Shown: positions 17,463 through 26,153 of the stretch, piece by piece | Layout: each line of letters starts with the position of its first letter | How positions within the stretch are numbered: the stretch's first letter is position 1 | NCBI RefSeq assembly: GCF_024320865.1 | Contig: NZ_JANDBD010000008.1 | Coordinates: 62,001-126,000, forward strand | DNA length: 64,000 nt | Reading direction: 5' to 3' | From: Mycolicibacterium arenosum | Lineage (GTDB): Bacteria > Actinomycetota > Actinomycetes > Mycobacteriales > Mycobacteriaceae | The notes under the pieces: generated by a model | Database searches by the model: none | What the model was told of the DNA's origin: nothing | What the model saw: only the letters and a program-made list of their open reading frames with translations | Translations under genes and position numbers: made by a program

Positions 17463-18193
17463 CGGGCGGCCTGCCAGTCGGCGAACCGCGTCGGGGCGAG
17501 CTCGGCACCCGCACCGGTCACCAGGCTCGAATCGTCCACCGCGGTACCGAAGTACGTGGCGGCGCTATCGACGACCACGTTCGCGTCGGCACCCAGCACC
17601 GCACGGGCCAGATCCGCGAACGACATCTTCTCCGGGCCACCGACGTTCACGATGCCGTCGACGGGGGCGTTCGACGCCACCCGAGCGACCGCGGCGGACA
17701 CCTCGGCGACGGCGATCGGCTGGATCCGTCCGTCGGGGGCGTGCGCGACCCCGTCGACGAGTAGCGATCCGATGATCATCTCGGCGAACTCGTGGAACTG
17801 CGTCGCCCGCACGATCGAGTACGGGAGCCCCGAGGCGACGATCGCCTTCTCCTGCGCCACCTTGGCGCGCATGTAGCCGCTGTCGGGCAGCCCGTCCGCG
17901 CCCACGATCGACAGCGCGACGTAGTGCCCGACGCCGGCTTTCGCCGCCGCGGCGACGAGGTTGGCCGTCGACGTCGTGAAGAAGTCCAGCACCGGACCGT
18001 CCTCGAAGGACGGCGAGTTCACGACGTCGACGAGGACATCCGCACCGGCGACGGCGTCGTCGAGGCCCTCGCCGGTCAGGACGTTGGCACCGGTCGACAG
18101 CGACGCGGCGACGACGTCGTGACCCGCCGACGTGAGCAGTTCGACCACCCTGGATCCGATCTGGCCGGTGGCTCCGACAACCGTGACTTTCAT
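17459..18193 (-). CDS. NAD(P)-binding NmrA-like/atypical SDR protein
   Basis: 244 residues. Rossmann loop VGATGQIGSRVVELL at the N-terminus, with no YxxxK catalytic pair in the usual place, as in NmrA/SDR-a5 proteins that sense or bind NADP or reduce quinone-like compounds. The start MKVTVVG is chosen because it begins directly with the Rossmann strand; an open upstream extension has no similarity. First gene of the SDR-SDR-nitroreductase operon, expressed from a promoter in 18194-18316. Confidence 0.85.
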   Translation of the reverse strand: MKVTVVGATGQIGSRVVELLTSAGHDVVAASLSTGANVLTGEGLDDAVAGADVLVDVVNSPSFEDGPVLDFFTTSTANLVAAAAKAGVGHYVALSIVGADGLPDSGYMRAKVAQEKAIVASGLPYSIVRATQFHEFAEMIIGSLLVDGVAHAPDGRIQPIAVAEVSAAVARVASNAPVDGIVNVGGPEKMSFADLARAVLGADANVVVDSAATYFGTAVDDSSLVTGAGAELAPTRFADWQAAR

Positions 18194-18317
18194 TTCCGAC
18201 ACCTTCCGTAGTGCGTGCGCCAAGTGGTTACGAGATCAACACTGGCACCGGAGACGTCGGGGCGAACCCTGGAAAGTCCGTAGTCTCACCCCCGCCACGG
18301 TTGCCCACGAACGCGAA

Positions 18318-18343
18318 GACCCCGGCACCGAAGTGCCGGGGTC
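18318..18343 (-). terminator. Terminator of etfBA (UUCG tetraloop hairpin)
   Basis: Perfect 11-bp inverted repeat GACCCCGGCAC/GTGCCGGGGTC. On the etfA strand the loop is TTCG, an especially stable tetraloop. It starts 24 bases after the etfA stop. No long T tract follows, as is common for mycobacterial terminators. Confidence 0.8.
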
Positions 18344-18366
18344 TCACTGCGCTCAGTGGCGAGGAA

Positions 18367-19323
18367 TCAGGCCTTGCGGGCCTTCACCGCGTCGGTCAGC
18401 TGGGGCGTGACCTTGAACAGGTCGCCGACGATGCCGTAGTCCGCGATGTCGAAGATCGGCGCCTCCTCGTCCTTGTTGACCGCGACGATCGTCTTGGACG
18501 TCTGCATTCCGGCCTTGTGCTGGATCGCACCGGAGATGCCGAGCGCGATGTACAGCTGCGGGGACACGGTCTTGCCGGTCTGGCCGACCTGGAACTGGCC
18601 CTCGTAGTAGCCCGAGTCGACGGCCGCGCGGGACGCACCCACGGCGGCGCCGAACGCGTCGGCCAGCTCCTCGACGACACCGAAGTTGTCCTTGCTGCCG
18701 ACACCGCGACCGCCTGCGACGACGATCTTGGCCTCGGTCAGTTCCGGGCGAGCGCTCTTCTGCGCGGGCTGGCGCGAGGTGATCTTCGCGGCGCCCTCCG
18801 GCTGCTCCGGGATGTCGACGCTGACGAGTTCCCCCGCGCCGTCGGACGGCTCGGCCTCGATCGAGCCGGGGCGGAGCGCGACGATCGCGACATCGGTGTT
18901 GGCCTTGGCCTCGACCGTGTAGGCGCCGCCGAACACGGAGTGCACGAACACGCCGCCCTCCTTGACACCGACGACGTCCCACAGCACGCCGGAGTAGGTC
19001 GCGGCCGCGAGCCGGCCCGCGACCTCCTTGCCCTCGGCGGTGGACGCCACGAAAACGGCTGCGGGCGAGGCCGATTCGATCAGCGACTCCAGCACGGTCA
19101 CCTTCGGGGTGACCAGGTACTGCTCAGCCGCATCGCCTTCGGCGGCGTAGATCTTCGCGGCGCCGGCGGCCTTGAGCGCGTCGCTGAGGGTCTCCGCGGT
19201 GCCGGGGGCCGCCACGACGACCGCCGACGGCTCGCCGAGCGTCCGCGCCGCGGTGATCAGCTCGCTGGTGATGGTCTTCAACTTGCCGTCTGCGTGCTCG
19301 ACGAGCACGAGTACTTCTGCCAT
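18367..19323 (-). CDS. etfA: Electron transfer flavoprotein subunit alpha
   Basis: 318 residues (MAEVLVLVEHADGKL). The C-terminal half holds the FAD-binding domain, with GGRGVGSKDNFG, the QVGQTGKTVSPQLYIALGISGAIQH block and VAVNKDEEAPIF, all diagnostic for EtfA. With EtfB it carries electrons from acyl-CoA dehydrogenases to the membrane ETF dehydrogenase during fatty-acid and sterol degradation. It is separated by 45 bases from etfB and is followed by a strong hairpin terminator. Confidence 0.97.
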   Translation of the reverse strand: MAEVLVLVEHADGKLKTITSELITAARTLGEPSAVVVAAPGTAETLSDALKAAGAAKIYAAEGDAAEQYLVTPKVTVLESLIESASPAAVFVASTAEGKEVAGRLAAATYSGVLWDVVGVKEGGVFVHSVFGGAYTVEAKANTDVAIVALRPGSIEAEPSDGAGELVSVDIPEQPEGAAKITSRQPAQKSARPELTEAKIVVAGGRGVGSKDNFGVVEELADAFGAAVGASRAAVDSGYYEGQFQVGQTGKTVSPQLYIALGISGAIQHKAGMQTSKTIVAVNKDEEAPIFDIADYGIVGDLFKVTPQLTDAVKARKA

Positions 19324-19368
19324 GTCTTCGCTACTTTCGCGTGAATGAAATCGGGTGAGTCGGGTGGA

Positions 19369-20154
19369 TTAGACGAGCTTCTGGGCGACGAGGTACTGCG
19401 CGATCTGCTGGCCGCCCTCACCCTCGTCGGTCACCTTCTCGCCGGCCTGCTTCGGCGGCTTGGGCGTTGCGGACTCGACCACGGAGTAGGAGTCGTCCTT
19501 GCCGACTTCCTCGCCGTCGACCCCGATCCCGGACAGCGTGAGCTGTTCGACCGGCTTCTTCTTGGCGGCCATGATGCCCTTGAAGGACGGGAACCGCGGC
19601 TGCTCGACGATCTTCTCGGAGACGCTGACGACCGCGGGCAGCGACGCCTCGACGCCGAACACACCGTCGTCGGTCTCCCGCTCGCCGGTGATCGTCGTTC
19701 CGTCGATCTCGATGGTGCGCATATGGGTGAGCTGCGGCAGACCCAGGAAGTGCGACAGGATCGCGGGGATCGCGCCGCCGACGCCGTCGCTGGACTCGTT
19801 GCCCGCGATGAGCAGGTCGACGCCCTCGATCTGGCCGACCGCCGAGGCGAGCGCCCAGCCGGTCTGGATGGCGTCCGAGCCGTGCATGTCGTCGTCCACG
19901 AGGTGGTAGGCGTTGTCCGCGCCCATCGACAGCGCGCGGCGGATGGCCGATTCGGCGGCTGCAGGTCCGGCGGTCAGGACGGTGACGTTGTCCGCCTTTC
20001 CGGCCTCCTTGAGCTGCAGCGCGACCTCGATCGCCTTCTCGTTGATCTCATCCAGAACGGGGTCGCTACCGGCCCGATCCAGCGTGAAGTCATCCGAGAG
20101 TTGGCGATTCTCGTAGTCTGGGACCTGCTTGATCAGGACCACGATGTTCGTCAT
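19369..20154 (-). CDS. etfB: Electron transfer flavoprotein subunit beta
   Basis: 261 residues (MTNIVVLIKQVPDYE), with the AMP-binding and dehydrogenase-recognition regions of the EtfB family (LLIAGNESSDGVGGAIPAILSHFLGLP). First gene of the etfB-etfA unit. A GAGGAGG ribosome-binding region lies upstream. The gap to the divergent methyltransferase gene holds a palindrome (GTTAC/GTAAC) that could be the operator controlling this beta-oxidation unit. Confidence 0.97.
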   Translation of the reverse strand: MTNIVVLIKQVPDYENRQLSDDFTLDRAGSDPVLDEINEKAIEVALQLKEAGKADNVTVLTAGPAAAESAIRRALSMGADNAYHLVDDDMHGSDAIQTGWALASAVGQIEGVDLLIAGNESSDGVGGAIPAILSHFLGLPQLTHMRTIEIDGTTITGERETDDGVFGVEASLPAVVSVSEKIVEQPRFPSFKGIMAAKKKPVEQLTLSGIGVDGEEVGKDDSYSVVESATPKPPKQAGEKVTDEGEGGQQIAQYLVAQKLV

Positions 20155-20226
20155 GGGTGTGCTTCGTCCTCCTCGTTGAGGCCGTTAGGCGGCCTGAAAT
20201 GTCACGATTCTCGCTATGACCAGCAT

Positions 20227-20242
20227 GTTACTCGTCGGTAAC
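20227..20242. promoter_or_regulatory. Candidate operator upstream of etfBA
   Basis: GTTACTCGTCGGTAAC: 5-bp inverted arms with a 6-base spacer, about 75 bases upstream of etfB. The TTAC-n6-GTAA pattern resembles TetR/FadR-type operators of fatty-acid catabolism genes. The regulator is not identified in this window. Confidence 0.4.
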
Positions 20243-20362
20243 TGCAGTGCTAACGCAGAGTCACCATAACCGGTCCCCTTTCGCATCTTGACTCACCGAA
20301 CAGCCCGTGAACAGTTGCCGAGCGGGTGATAAACGCCACTACTGCGTTAGCCTGCCTGTGCA

Positions 20363-21124
20363 ATGAGCGCATATTCAGCAGACCTCCCTCTCACCGGCGA
20401 GCGCACCGTGCCGGGCCTGGCCGAGGAGAACTACTGGTTCCGCAGACACGAGGTCGTCTATCGGCACTTCGCTCCGCGCTGCGCGGATCGCGACGTCCTG
20501 GAGGCGGGTTGCGGTGAGGGTTACGGCGCCGACCTCATCGCCGGCGTCGCCAACCGGGTCATCGGGCTCGACTACGACGAGGCCACCGTCGCGCACGTGC
20601 GCGCCCGCTACCCGCGCATCGAGATGCACCACGGCAATCTCGCGAACCTGCCGCTGCCCGACGAGTCGGTCGACGTCGTGGTGAACTTCCAGGTCATCGA
20701 ACACCTTTGGGACCAGGGCCAATTCGTGGCCGAGTGCCGTCGGGTGCTGCGTCCCGGCGGCGTACTGCTCGTGTCGACGCCCAACCGCATCACCTTCTCC
20801 CCGGGCCGCGATACCCCGCTCAACCCGTTCCACACCCGCGAGCTCAACGCCCAGGAGCTACGCGAGCTGCTGACCGACGCCGGTCTGAGCGTGGACGCGG
20901 TACTCGGCGTCTTCCACGGTCCGGGACTGGTCGCCCTGGACCGCAAGTACGGCGGCTCCATCATCGACGCGCAGATCGAGCGCGCCGTCGCCGACGCTCC
21001 CTGGCCCGACGACCTGCTGACCGATGTGGCCGGGATCGCGACCGACGACTTCGAGCTGGTCGACGCCTCGTCCAGGAACATCGACGACAGCCTCGACCTG
21101 GTGGCGATCGCGGTGCGCAGATGA
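20363..21124 (+). CDS. SAM-dependent methyltransferase (MGLP locus, Rv3030-like)
   Basis: 253 residues, class I methyltransferase. SAM motif I is VLEAGCGEGYGADL, the acidic strand-2 end is GLDYDEA, and the post-motif is VVNFQVIEHLWDQ. It sits immediately before a GH57 branching-type enzyme and a GT4 glycosyltransferase, overlapping the former by 4 bases. That is the arrangement of the methylglucose lipopolysaccharide locus, so O-methylation of the polysaccharide is the likely role. Substrate position is not deducible from sequence. Confidence 0.85.
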   Translation: MSAYSADLPLTGERTVPGLAEENYWFRRHEVVYRHFAPRCADRDVLEAGCGEGYGADLIAGVANRVIGLDYDEATVAHVRARYPRIEMHHGNLANLPLPDESVDVVVNFQVIEHLWDQGQFVAECRRVLRPGGVLLVSTPNRITFSPGRDTPLNPFHTRELNAQELRELLTDAGLSVDAVLGVFHGPGLVALDRKYGGSIIDAQIERAVADAPWPDDLLTDVAGIATDDFELVDASSRNIDDSLDLVAIAVRR

Positions 21125-22698
21125 GCGAGCAGCCCGCGCCACCCCCGGTGCCGGGCATGTTCACCCTCGTCCTGCACACCCACCTGCCCTGGCTCGCTCA
21201 CCACGGTCGCTGGCCGGTCGGCGAGGAGTGGCTGTACCAGTCGTGGGCAGCGGCCTACCTGCCCTTGATGCGGGTGCTGCGCACGCTCGCCGCAGAGGGC
21301 CGCGGCCACCTGGTGACGCTCGGCATGACGCCGGTCGTGACCGCTCAGCTCGACGACCCGTACTGCCTCGAGGGCATGTCGCACTGGGTCGCCAACTGGC
21401 AGCTGCGTGCACGGGAGGCGACCACGCGACTGGCCTGCACGGCCGACGAAGGTCCCTACGCCGCACCGGAGGCCATGCGCGCGTTCGGCATTCGCGAGTA
21501 CGACGAGGCGGGCCGCGCGCTCGAGGAGATGGCCGTCGAGTGGCGCCACGGCGGAAGTCCACTGCTACGGCAACTGATCGACGCCGAGACCATCGAACTG
21601 CTCGGCGGCCCACTCTCGCACCCGTTCCAGCCGCTGCTGAACCCACGACTGCGCGAGTTCGCGCTGCGCGAGGGTCTCGCCGACGCCCACCAGCGATTCG
21701 CGCACACCCCGCGGGGCATCTGGGCACCCGAGTGCGCGTACGCCCCCGGCATGGAGAACGGTTACGCCGCAGCGGGAGTGACGCATTTCATGGTCGACGG
21801 CCCCTCGCTCCGCGGCGACACCGCACTGGGCAGGCCCGTCGCGGATTCCGACGTCATCGCGTTCGGACGCGACCTTCAGGTGAGCTACCGGGTGTGGTCG
21901 CCGAAGTCGGGCTACCCCGGCCACGCCGCCTACCGCGACTTCCACACCTACGACCACGTCACCGGCCTCAAACCCGCCAGGGTCACCGGGCGCTCCGTGC
22001 CGTCGCAGGACAAGGCGCCCTACGACGCCGAGCGCGCCAGCCACACCGTCGACCAGCACGTGGCCGATTTCGTCGACGTGGTGCGCAACCGACTGGCCGC
22101 CGAGAGCGACCGCCTCGGCCGGCCGGCGCACGTCATCGCAGCGTTCGACACCGAACTGTTCGGACACTGGTGGCACGAGGGTCCGATCTGGCTGGAGCGG
22201 GTCCTGCGCGCGCTGCCCGCGGCAGGCGTGCGGGTCGGCACGCTGGCCGATGCCGCCGCCGACGGTTTCGTCGGCGCCCCCGTCGAATTACCGCCCAGCT
22301 CATGGGGTTCCGGTAAGGACTGGCAGGTGTGGTCGGGCGAGCAGGTCTCGGACTTCGTGCAACTGAACACCGAGGTCGTCGACGTCGCACTGGCATGCGT
22401 CGACAAGGCGCTCGACCAGAACGCCGCGGTCGGCGCGCCCACCCCCCGCGACAGGGTCGCCGACCAGATCCTGCGCGAGGCGCTGCTCACGGTGTCGAGC
22501 GACTGGCCGTTCATGGTCAGCAAGGACACCGCCGCCGACTACGCCCGCTACCGCGCCCACCTGCACGCGCACGCCACCCGCGAGATCGCCGATGCGCTGG
22601 CGGCCGGCCGCCGCGAGCAGGCCGAGCGGCTCGCCGACGGCTGGAACCGCGCCGACGGCCTGTTCGGGGCGCTGGACGCCAGGAGGCTGCCGCGGTGA
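21121..22698 (+). CDS. GH57 family 1,4-alpha-glucan branching enzyme-like
   Basis: 525 residues. GH57 barrel with N-terminal FTLVLHTHLPWL, nucleophile Glu about 204 in WAPECAY and acid/base Asp about 343 in AAFDTELFGHWW, followed by the C-terminal helical DUF1957-like domain. Both catalytic residues are present. In M. tuberculosis the orthologue Rv3031 belongs to the methylglucose lipopolysaccharide/glucan locus. ATG overlaps the preceding stop (ATGA), and its own stop overlaps the GTG of the next gene. Confidence 0.9.
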   Translation: MSEQPAPPPVPGMFTLVLHTHLPWLAHHGRWPVGEEWLYQSWAAAYLPLMRVLRTLAAEGRGHLVTLGMTPVVTAQLDDPYCLEGMSHWVANWQLRAREATTRLACTADEGPYAAPEAMRAFGIREYDEAGRALEEMAVEWRHGGSPLLRQLIDAETIELLGGPLSHPFQPLLNPRLREFALREGLADAHQRFAHTPRGIWAPECAYAPGMENGYAAAGVTHFMVDGPSLRGDTALGRPVADSDVIAFGRDLQVSYRVWSPKSGYPGHAAYRDFHTYDHVTGLKPARVTGRSVPSQDKAPYDAERASHTVDQHVADFVDVVRNRLAAESDRLGRPAHVIAAFDTELFGHWWHEGPIWLERVLRALPAAGVRVGTLADAAADGFVGAPVELPPSSWGSGKDWQVWSGEQVSDFVQLNTEVVDVALACVDKALDQNAAVGAPTPRDRVADQILREALLTVSSDWPFMVSKDTAADYARYRAHLHAHATREIADALAAGRREQAERLADGWNRADGLFGALDARRLPR

Positions 22699-23948
22699 GA
22701 ATCCTGATGGTGTCGTGGGAGTACCCGCCGGTCGTGGTCGGGGGCCTCGGCAGACACGTCCACCACCTCGCGGTCGCGCTCGCCGAAGCCGGCCACGAGG
22801 TCGTCGTCCTCAGCAGGCGACCGACGGGCACCGACCCGAGCACGCACCCGTCGACCGACGAGGTCAGCGAGGGCGTTCGGGTGATCGCCGCCGCGCAGGA
22901 CCCGCACGAATTCGACTTCGGCACCGACATGATGGCGTGGGTCCTCGCGATGGGCCACGCGATGGTGCGCTCCGGTCTGGCGATCAAGACGAACGGCAGG
23001 CGGGCGGGCAAGCCGTGGCGGCCCGACGTCGTGCACGCCCACGACTGGCTGGTCGCGCACCCGGCCATCACGCTTGCCGAATACTTCGACGTACCACTGG
23101 TTTCCACGGTGCACGCCACCGAGGCGGGTAGGCACTCCGGCTGGGTGTCCGGCCCCATCAGCAGGCAAGTGCACGCCCTCGAATCGTGGCTGGTGCACGA
23201 ATCCGATTCGCTCATCACCTGTTCGCATTCGATGAGCGACGAGATCACCGAGCTCTTCGGACCCGGCCTCGCCGAGACCCGCGTCATCCGCAACGGCATC
23301 GACGCCGCACTCTGGCCGTTCGCCGAACGTGCGCCGCGCAGCGGCCCGCCTCGGCTGCTGTACCTGGGCCGGTTGGAATACGAGAAGGGCGTGCACGAGG
23401 CCATCGCCGCGCTGCCCCGGATCCGCCGCAGTCATCCCGGCACCACGCTCACCATCGCCGGCGACGGCACGCAGCAGGACTGGCTCACCGAGCAGGCGCG
23501 AAAGCACAAGGTGCTCAAGGCGATCGAGTTCGTCGGCCGCGTCGATCACGACCGTCTGGTCACGTTGTTGCACGACACCGACGCCGCGGTGCTACCGAGC
23601 CACTACGAGCCGTTCGGCATCGTCGCCCTCGAGGCGGCCGCGACGGGTGCGCCGCTGGTGACGTCGAACGTCGGCGGACTCGGCGAGGCCGTCATCGACG
23701 GCGAGACCGGAGTCTCGTTCCCGCCACGCGACGTAGCCGCCCTCGCACGGGCGGTGCGGACCGTGCTCGACGATCCCGCCGCGGCGCAACGAATGGCGAT
23801 CGCTGCGCGCACCCGCCTCACCGCCGACTTCGACTGGGGCACCGTGGCCGCGGAGACCGCGCAGGTCTACCTGGCCGCGAAACGCGGTGAGCGCGAACCA
23901 CACCGGCGCCGGCTGATCGTCGAGCAGGCACTTCCCGACCGGGGTTAG
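22695..23948 (+). CDS. GT4 alpha-glucosyltransferase (Rv3032/glycogen-synthase-like)
   Basis: 417 residues, GT-B fold. N-terminal SWEYPPVVVGGLGRHV (nucleotide-sugar loop), HAHDWL, RNGIDAALWP, LGRLEYEKGV and the retaining-enzyme E-x7-E region (PSHYEPFGIVALEAAATGAP). The orthologue elongates the alpha-1,4-glucan of MGLP and contributes to cytosolic glucan. GTG start overlaps the GH57 stop (GTGA), so three enzymes are translationally coupled. Its stop overlaps by 4 bases the convergent acyltransferase gene. Confidence 0.92.
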   Translation: MRILMVSWEYPPVVVGGLGRHVHHLAVALAEAGHEVVVLSRRPTGTDPSTHPSTDEVSEGVRVIAAAQDPHEFDFGTDMMAWVLAMGHAMVRSGLAIKTNGRRAGKPWRPDVVHAHDWLVAHPAITLAEYFDVPLVSTVHATEAGRHSGWVSGPISRQVHALESWLVHESDSLITCSHSMSDEITELFGPGLAETRVIRNGIDAALWPFAERAPRSGPPRLLYLGRLEYEKGVHEAIAALPRIRRSHPGTTLTIAGDGTQQDWLTEQARKHKVLKAIEFVGRVDHDRLVTLLHDTDAAVLPSHYEPFGIVALEAAATGAPLVTSNVGGLGEAVIDGETGVSFPPRDVAALARAVRTVLDDPAAAQRMAIAARTRLTADFDWGTVAAETAQVYLAAKRGEREPHRRRLIVEQALPDRG

Positions 23949-24682
23949 CGAGCCGCCTTCTTGCGCTCGATATCGGCGAGGTTCGCCGCCAGTTCGGCGC
24001 GCTGTGCGGCGGAGGCGTCCCACGCGACCTTGCGGTTCTTGACCACCTTCGCCGGTGCGCCGACGGCGATCGAGTAGTCCGGGATCTCGCCCTTCACCAC
24101 GGCGTGCGAGCCGAGCACGCAACCCTTGCCGATCGAGGTCCCGCGCAGCACCGTGACCTTGGTGGCGACCCAGGTGTCGGGGCCGATGCGGACCGGGCCC
24201 TTGATGATGCCCTGGTCCTTGATCGGCAGGTCGATGCTGTCCATCTTGTGGTCGAAGTCGCAGATGTAGCACCAGTCGGCCATCAACACCGAGTCGCCGA
24301 TCTCGATGTCCAGGTAGGTGTTGATGACGTTGTCGCGGCCGAGCACGACCTTGTCACCGAAGCGCAGCGAGCCCTCGTGGCAGCGGATGGTGTTCTTGTC
24401 GCCGATGTGCACCCAGCGGCCGATCTCCATCGTCGACAACTCGGGAGTCGCCTGGATCTCCACGCCCTTGCCGAGGAAGACCATGCCCCTGGTGATGATG
24501 TGCGGGTTGGCGAGCTTGAACTTCAGCAGCCGCCAGTAACGCACCAGGTACCAGGGGGTGTACGCCTTGTTCGCGAGCACCCATTTCAGCGACGCCCTGG
24601 TGAGGAACTGAGCCTGACGCGGGTCGCGCAACCGTGATCCGCGCCAGCGAACGTGAATCGGTGCACCCCACATCGTCGTCAT
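23945..24682 (-). CDS. Hexapeptide-repeat acyltransferase (Rv3034c-like)
   Basis: 245 residues with a left-handed beta-helix made of hexapeptide repeats, residues about 80-220 (IGDSVLMADWCYI, IGPDTWVATKVTVLRGTSIGKGCVLGSHAVV). The catalytic His of such enzymes is plausibly in CDFDHKMD or GSHAVV. MGLP carries acetyl, propionyl, isobutyryl, octanoyl and succinyl groups, so an acyl donor role in that locus is reasonable, but donor and acceptor are unknown. Start MTTMWGAPIHV chosen for family similarity. Confidence 0.85.
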   Translation of the reverse strand: MTTMWGAPIHVRWRGSRLRDPRQAQFLTRASLKWVLANKAYTPWYLVRYWRLLKFKLANPHIITRGMVFLGKGVEIQATPELSTMEIGRWVHIGDKNTIRCHEGSLRFGDKVVLGRDNVINTYLDIEIGDSVLMADWCYICDFDHKMDSIDLPIKDQGIIKGPVRIGPDTWVATKVTVLRGTSIGKGCVLGSHAVVKGEIPDYSIAVGAPAKVVKNRKVAWDASAAQRAELAANLADIERKKAAR

Positions 24683-24735
24683 GGCCGGACAGCCTACGCG
24701 AGCAGCCGGGTGAGCCCGACTAGTCTCGATCCTCG

Positions 24736-26037
24736 ATGACCGCTCGACGAACGACCGCACGGCTGCTGGCGGCCCTCGCCGTCGTGACGCTCCTGGCGAC
24801 CTCCTGCGGCAACACCGACTCCTGGGTCGAGGCGCACCCGGCAGGTGGCTGGCCCGCGCAGTACGGTGACGCCGCGAACAGCAGTTACACCGAGGTGGCG
24901 GGGTCCGAAGCGCTGCGACTCGACTGGACGCGGTCGGTCAAGGGCGACCTCGGCGCGCAGGTGGCGCTGGGTTCCACGGGCGCCACCAAGTACCTCGCCG
25001 CCAACGCCCAGACCGCGGGCGGCTGCTCCCTGATGGTGTGGGAGTCGGACAACCACGGCCGCCAGCGCTGGTGCACCAGGCTGTGGCAGGGCGGCGGTCT
25101 CTCGAGTCCTCTCATCGACGGATTCGACAACCTGTACGTCGGCCAACCCGGCGCGGTGATGTCGTTCCCGCCCACGCAGTGGATCCGCTGGCGGAAGCCG
25201 GTGATCGGGCTGCCGCTGACGCCGCGCCTCCTGGACCCCGGCGAACTCCTGGTGGTCACGCATCTCGGGCAGGTGCTCGTCTTCGACGCCCACCGCGGTG
25301 AAGTCGAGGGCACCTCGCTCGACCTCGTCGAAGGCGTCGACCCCACCGACGCGCAGCGCGGGCTCGCCGACTGTGCGCAGGGCAGGTCCCGCTGCCCCGT
25401 CGCGGCCGCGCCGGCCTACTCGCCCGCCAGCGACATCGTCGTCGTGACGCTGTGGGAACCGGACACCGACGCCCCCGTTGTCGTGGGGTTGCGCTACCGG
25501 CCCGGCCAGACGCCGCTGCTGTCCCGTGAGTGGCAGAGCACCGACGTCGGTGGCGGCCCGCTCGCCAGCCCCGTGCTGTCGGCGGACGGCACGACGGTGT
25601 ACGTCAACGGCCGCGACAGGAAACTGTGGGCACTGGACACCACCAATGGCAAGGCGAAGTGGTCCGTGCCGCTGGACTATCAGCCGCAGACGCCGCCGTC
25701 GGTCAGTCCGGACGGGGTGATCGTCGCGGGCGGCGGACCCGAAGCCAAGCTGACCGGCATCAGGGACAACGGCGACAAGGGCGAGGTGGCGTGGACGCGC
25801 GATGACGTCGAAGCGCTGTCAACCTCCAGTCGCGCGGGCGCGGACGTCGCTTACACCGTAGTGCGCGACGGAGAGGGTGAAGCCCTCCTCGTCTTCCACC
25901 CGTCGGACGGTGAAACCGTCAACTCCTACCCGCTGCCCGGCGCCACCGGGTTCCCGGTCGGGGTTTCGGTGGGCGCCGACGGGCGAGTGGTCGCCGCGAC
26001 GAGCGACGGCCAGATCTACGGGTTCTCGCGGGGCTAG
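24736..26037 (+). CDS. PQQ-type beta-propeller lipoprotein (Rv3035-like)
   Basis: 433 residues. Lipoprotein signal (ARLLAALAVVTLLATSC, Cys about 24). The mature protein contains beta-propeller blades of the PQQ/quinoprotein type (WAQYGDAANSSYT, LASPVLSADGTTVYVNGRDRKLWALDTTNGKAKW). Such propellers usually act as interaction scaffolds rather than enzymes. It would be exported and membrane-anchored. Its place beside the MGLP genes is conserved, but no link to that pathway is shown. Confidence 0.85.
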   Translation: MTARRTTARLLAALAVVTLLATSCGNTDSWVEAHPAGGWPAQYGDAANSSYTEVAGSEALRLDWTRSVKGDLGAQVALGSTGATKYLAANAQTAGGCSLMVWESDNHGRQRWCTRLWQGGGLSSPLIDGFDNLYVGQPGAVMSFPPTQWIRWRKPVIGLPLTPRLLDPGELLVVTHLGQVLVFDAHRGEVEGTSLDLVEGVDPTDAQRGLADCAQGRSRCPVAAAPAYSPASDIVVVTLWEPDTDAPVVVGLRYRPGQTPLLSREWQSTDVGGGPLASPVLSADGTTVYVNGRDRKLWALDTTNGKAKWSVPLDYQPQTPPSVSPDGVIVAGGGPEAKLTGIRDNGDKGEVAWTRDDVEALSTSSRAGADVAYTVVRDGEGEALLVFHPSDGETVNSYPLPGATGFPVGVSVGADGRVVAATSDGQIYGFSRG

Positions 26038-26153
26038 CACACGGGTGTGACACGAATCGTGTTGCAGGCCTGAGTCATCCACAGTCCGGGTTTCATCCAC
26101 AGGTCGAATGTGCACCGTGGCGAGAGGTCCTCGACGTCCGGATAATCGAATGT

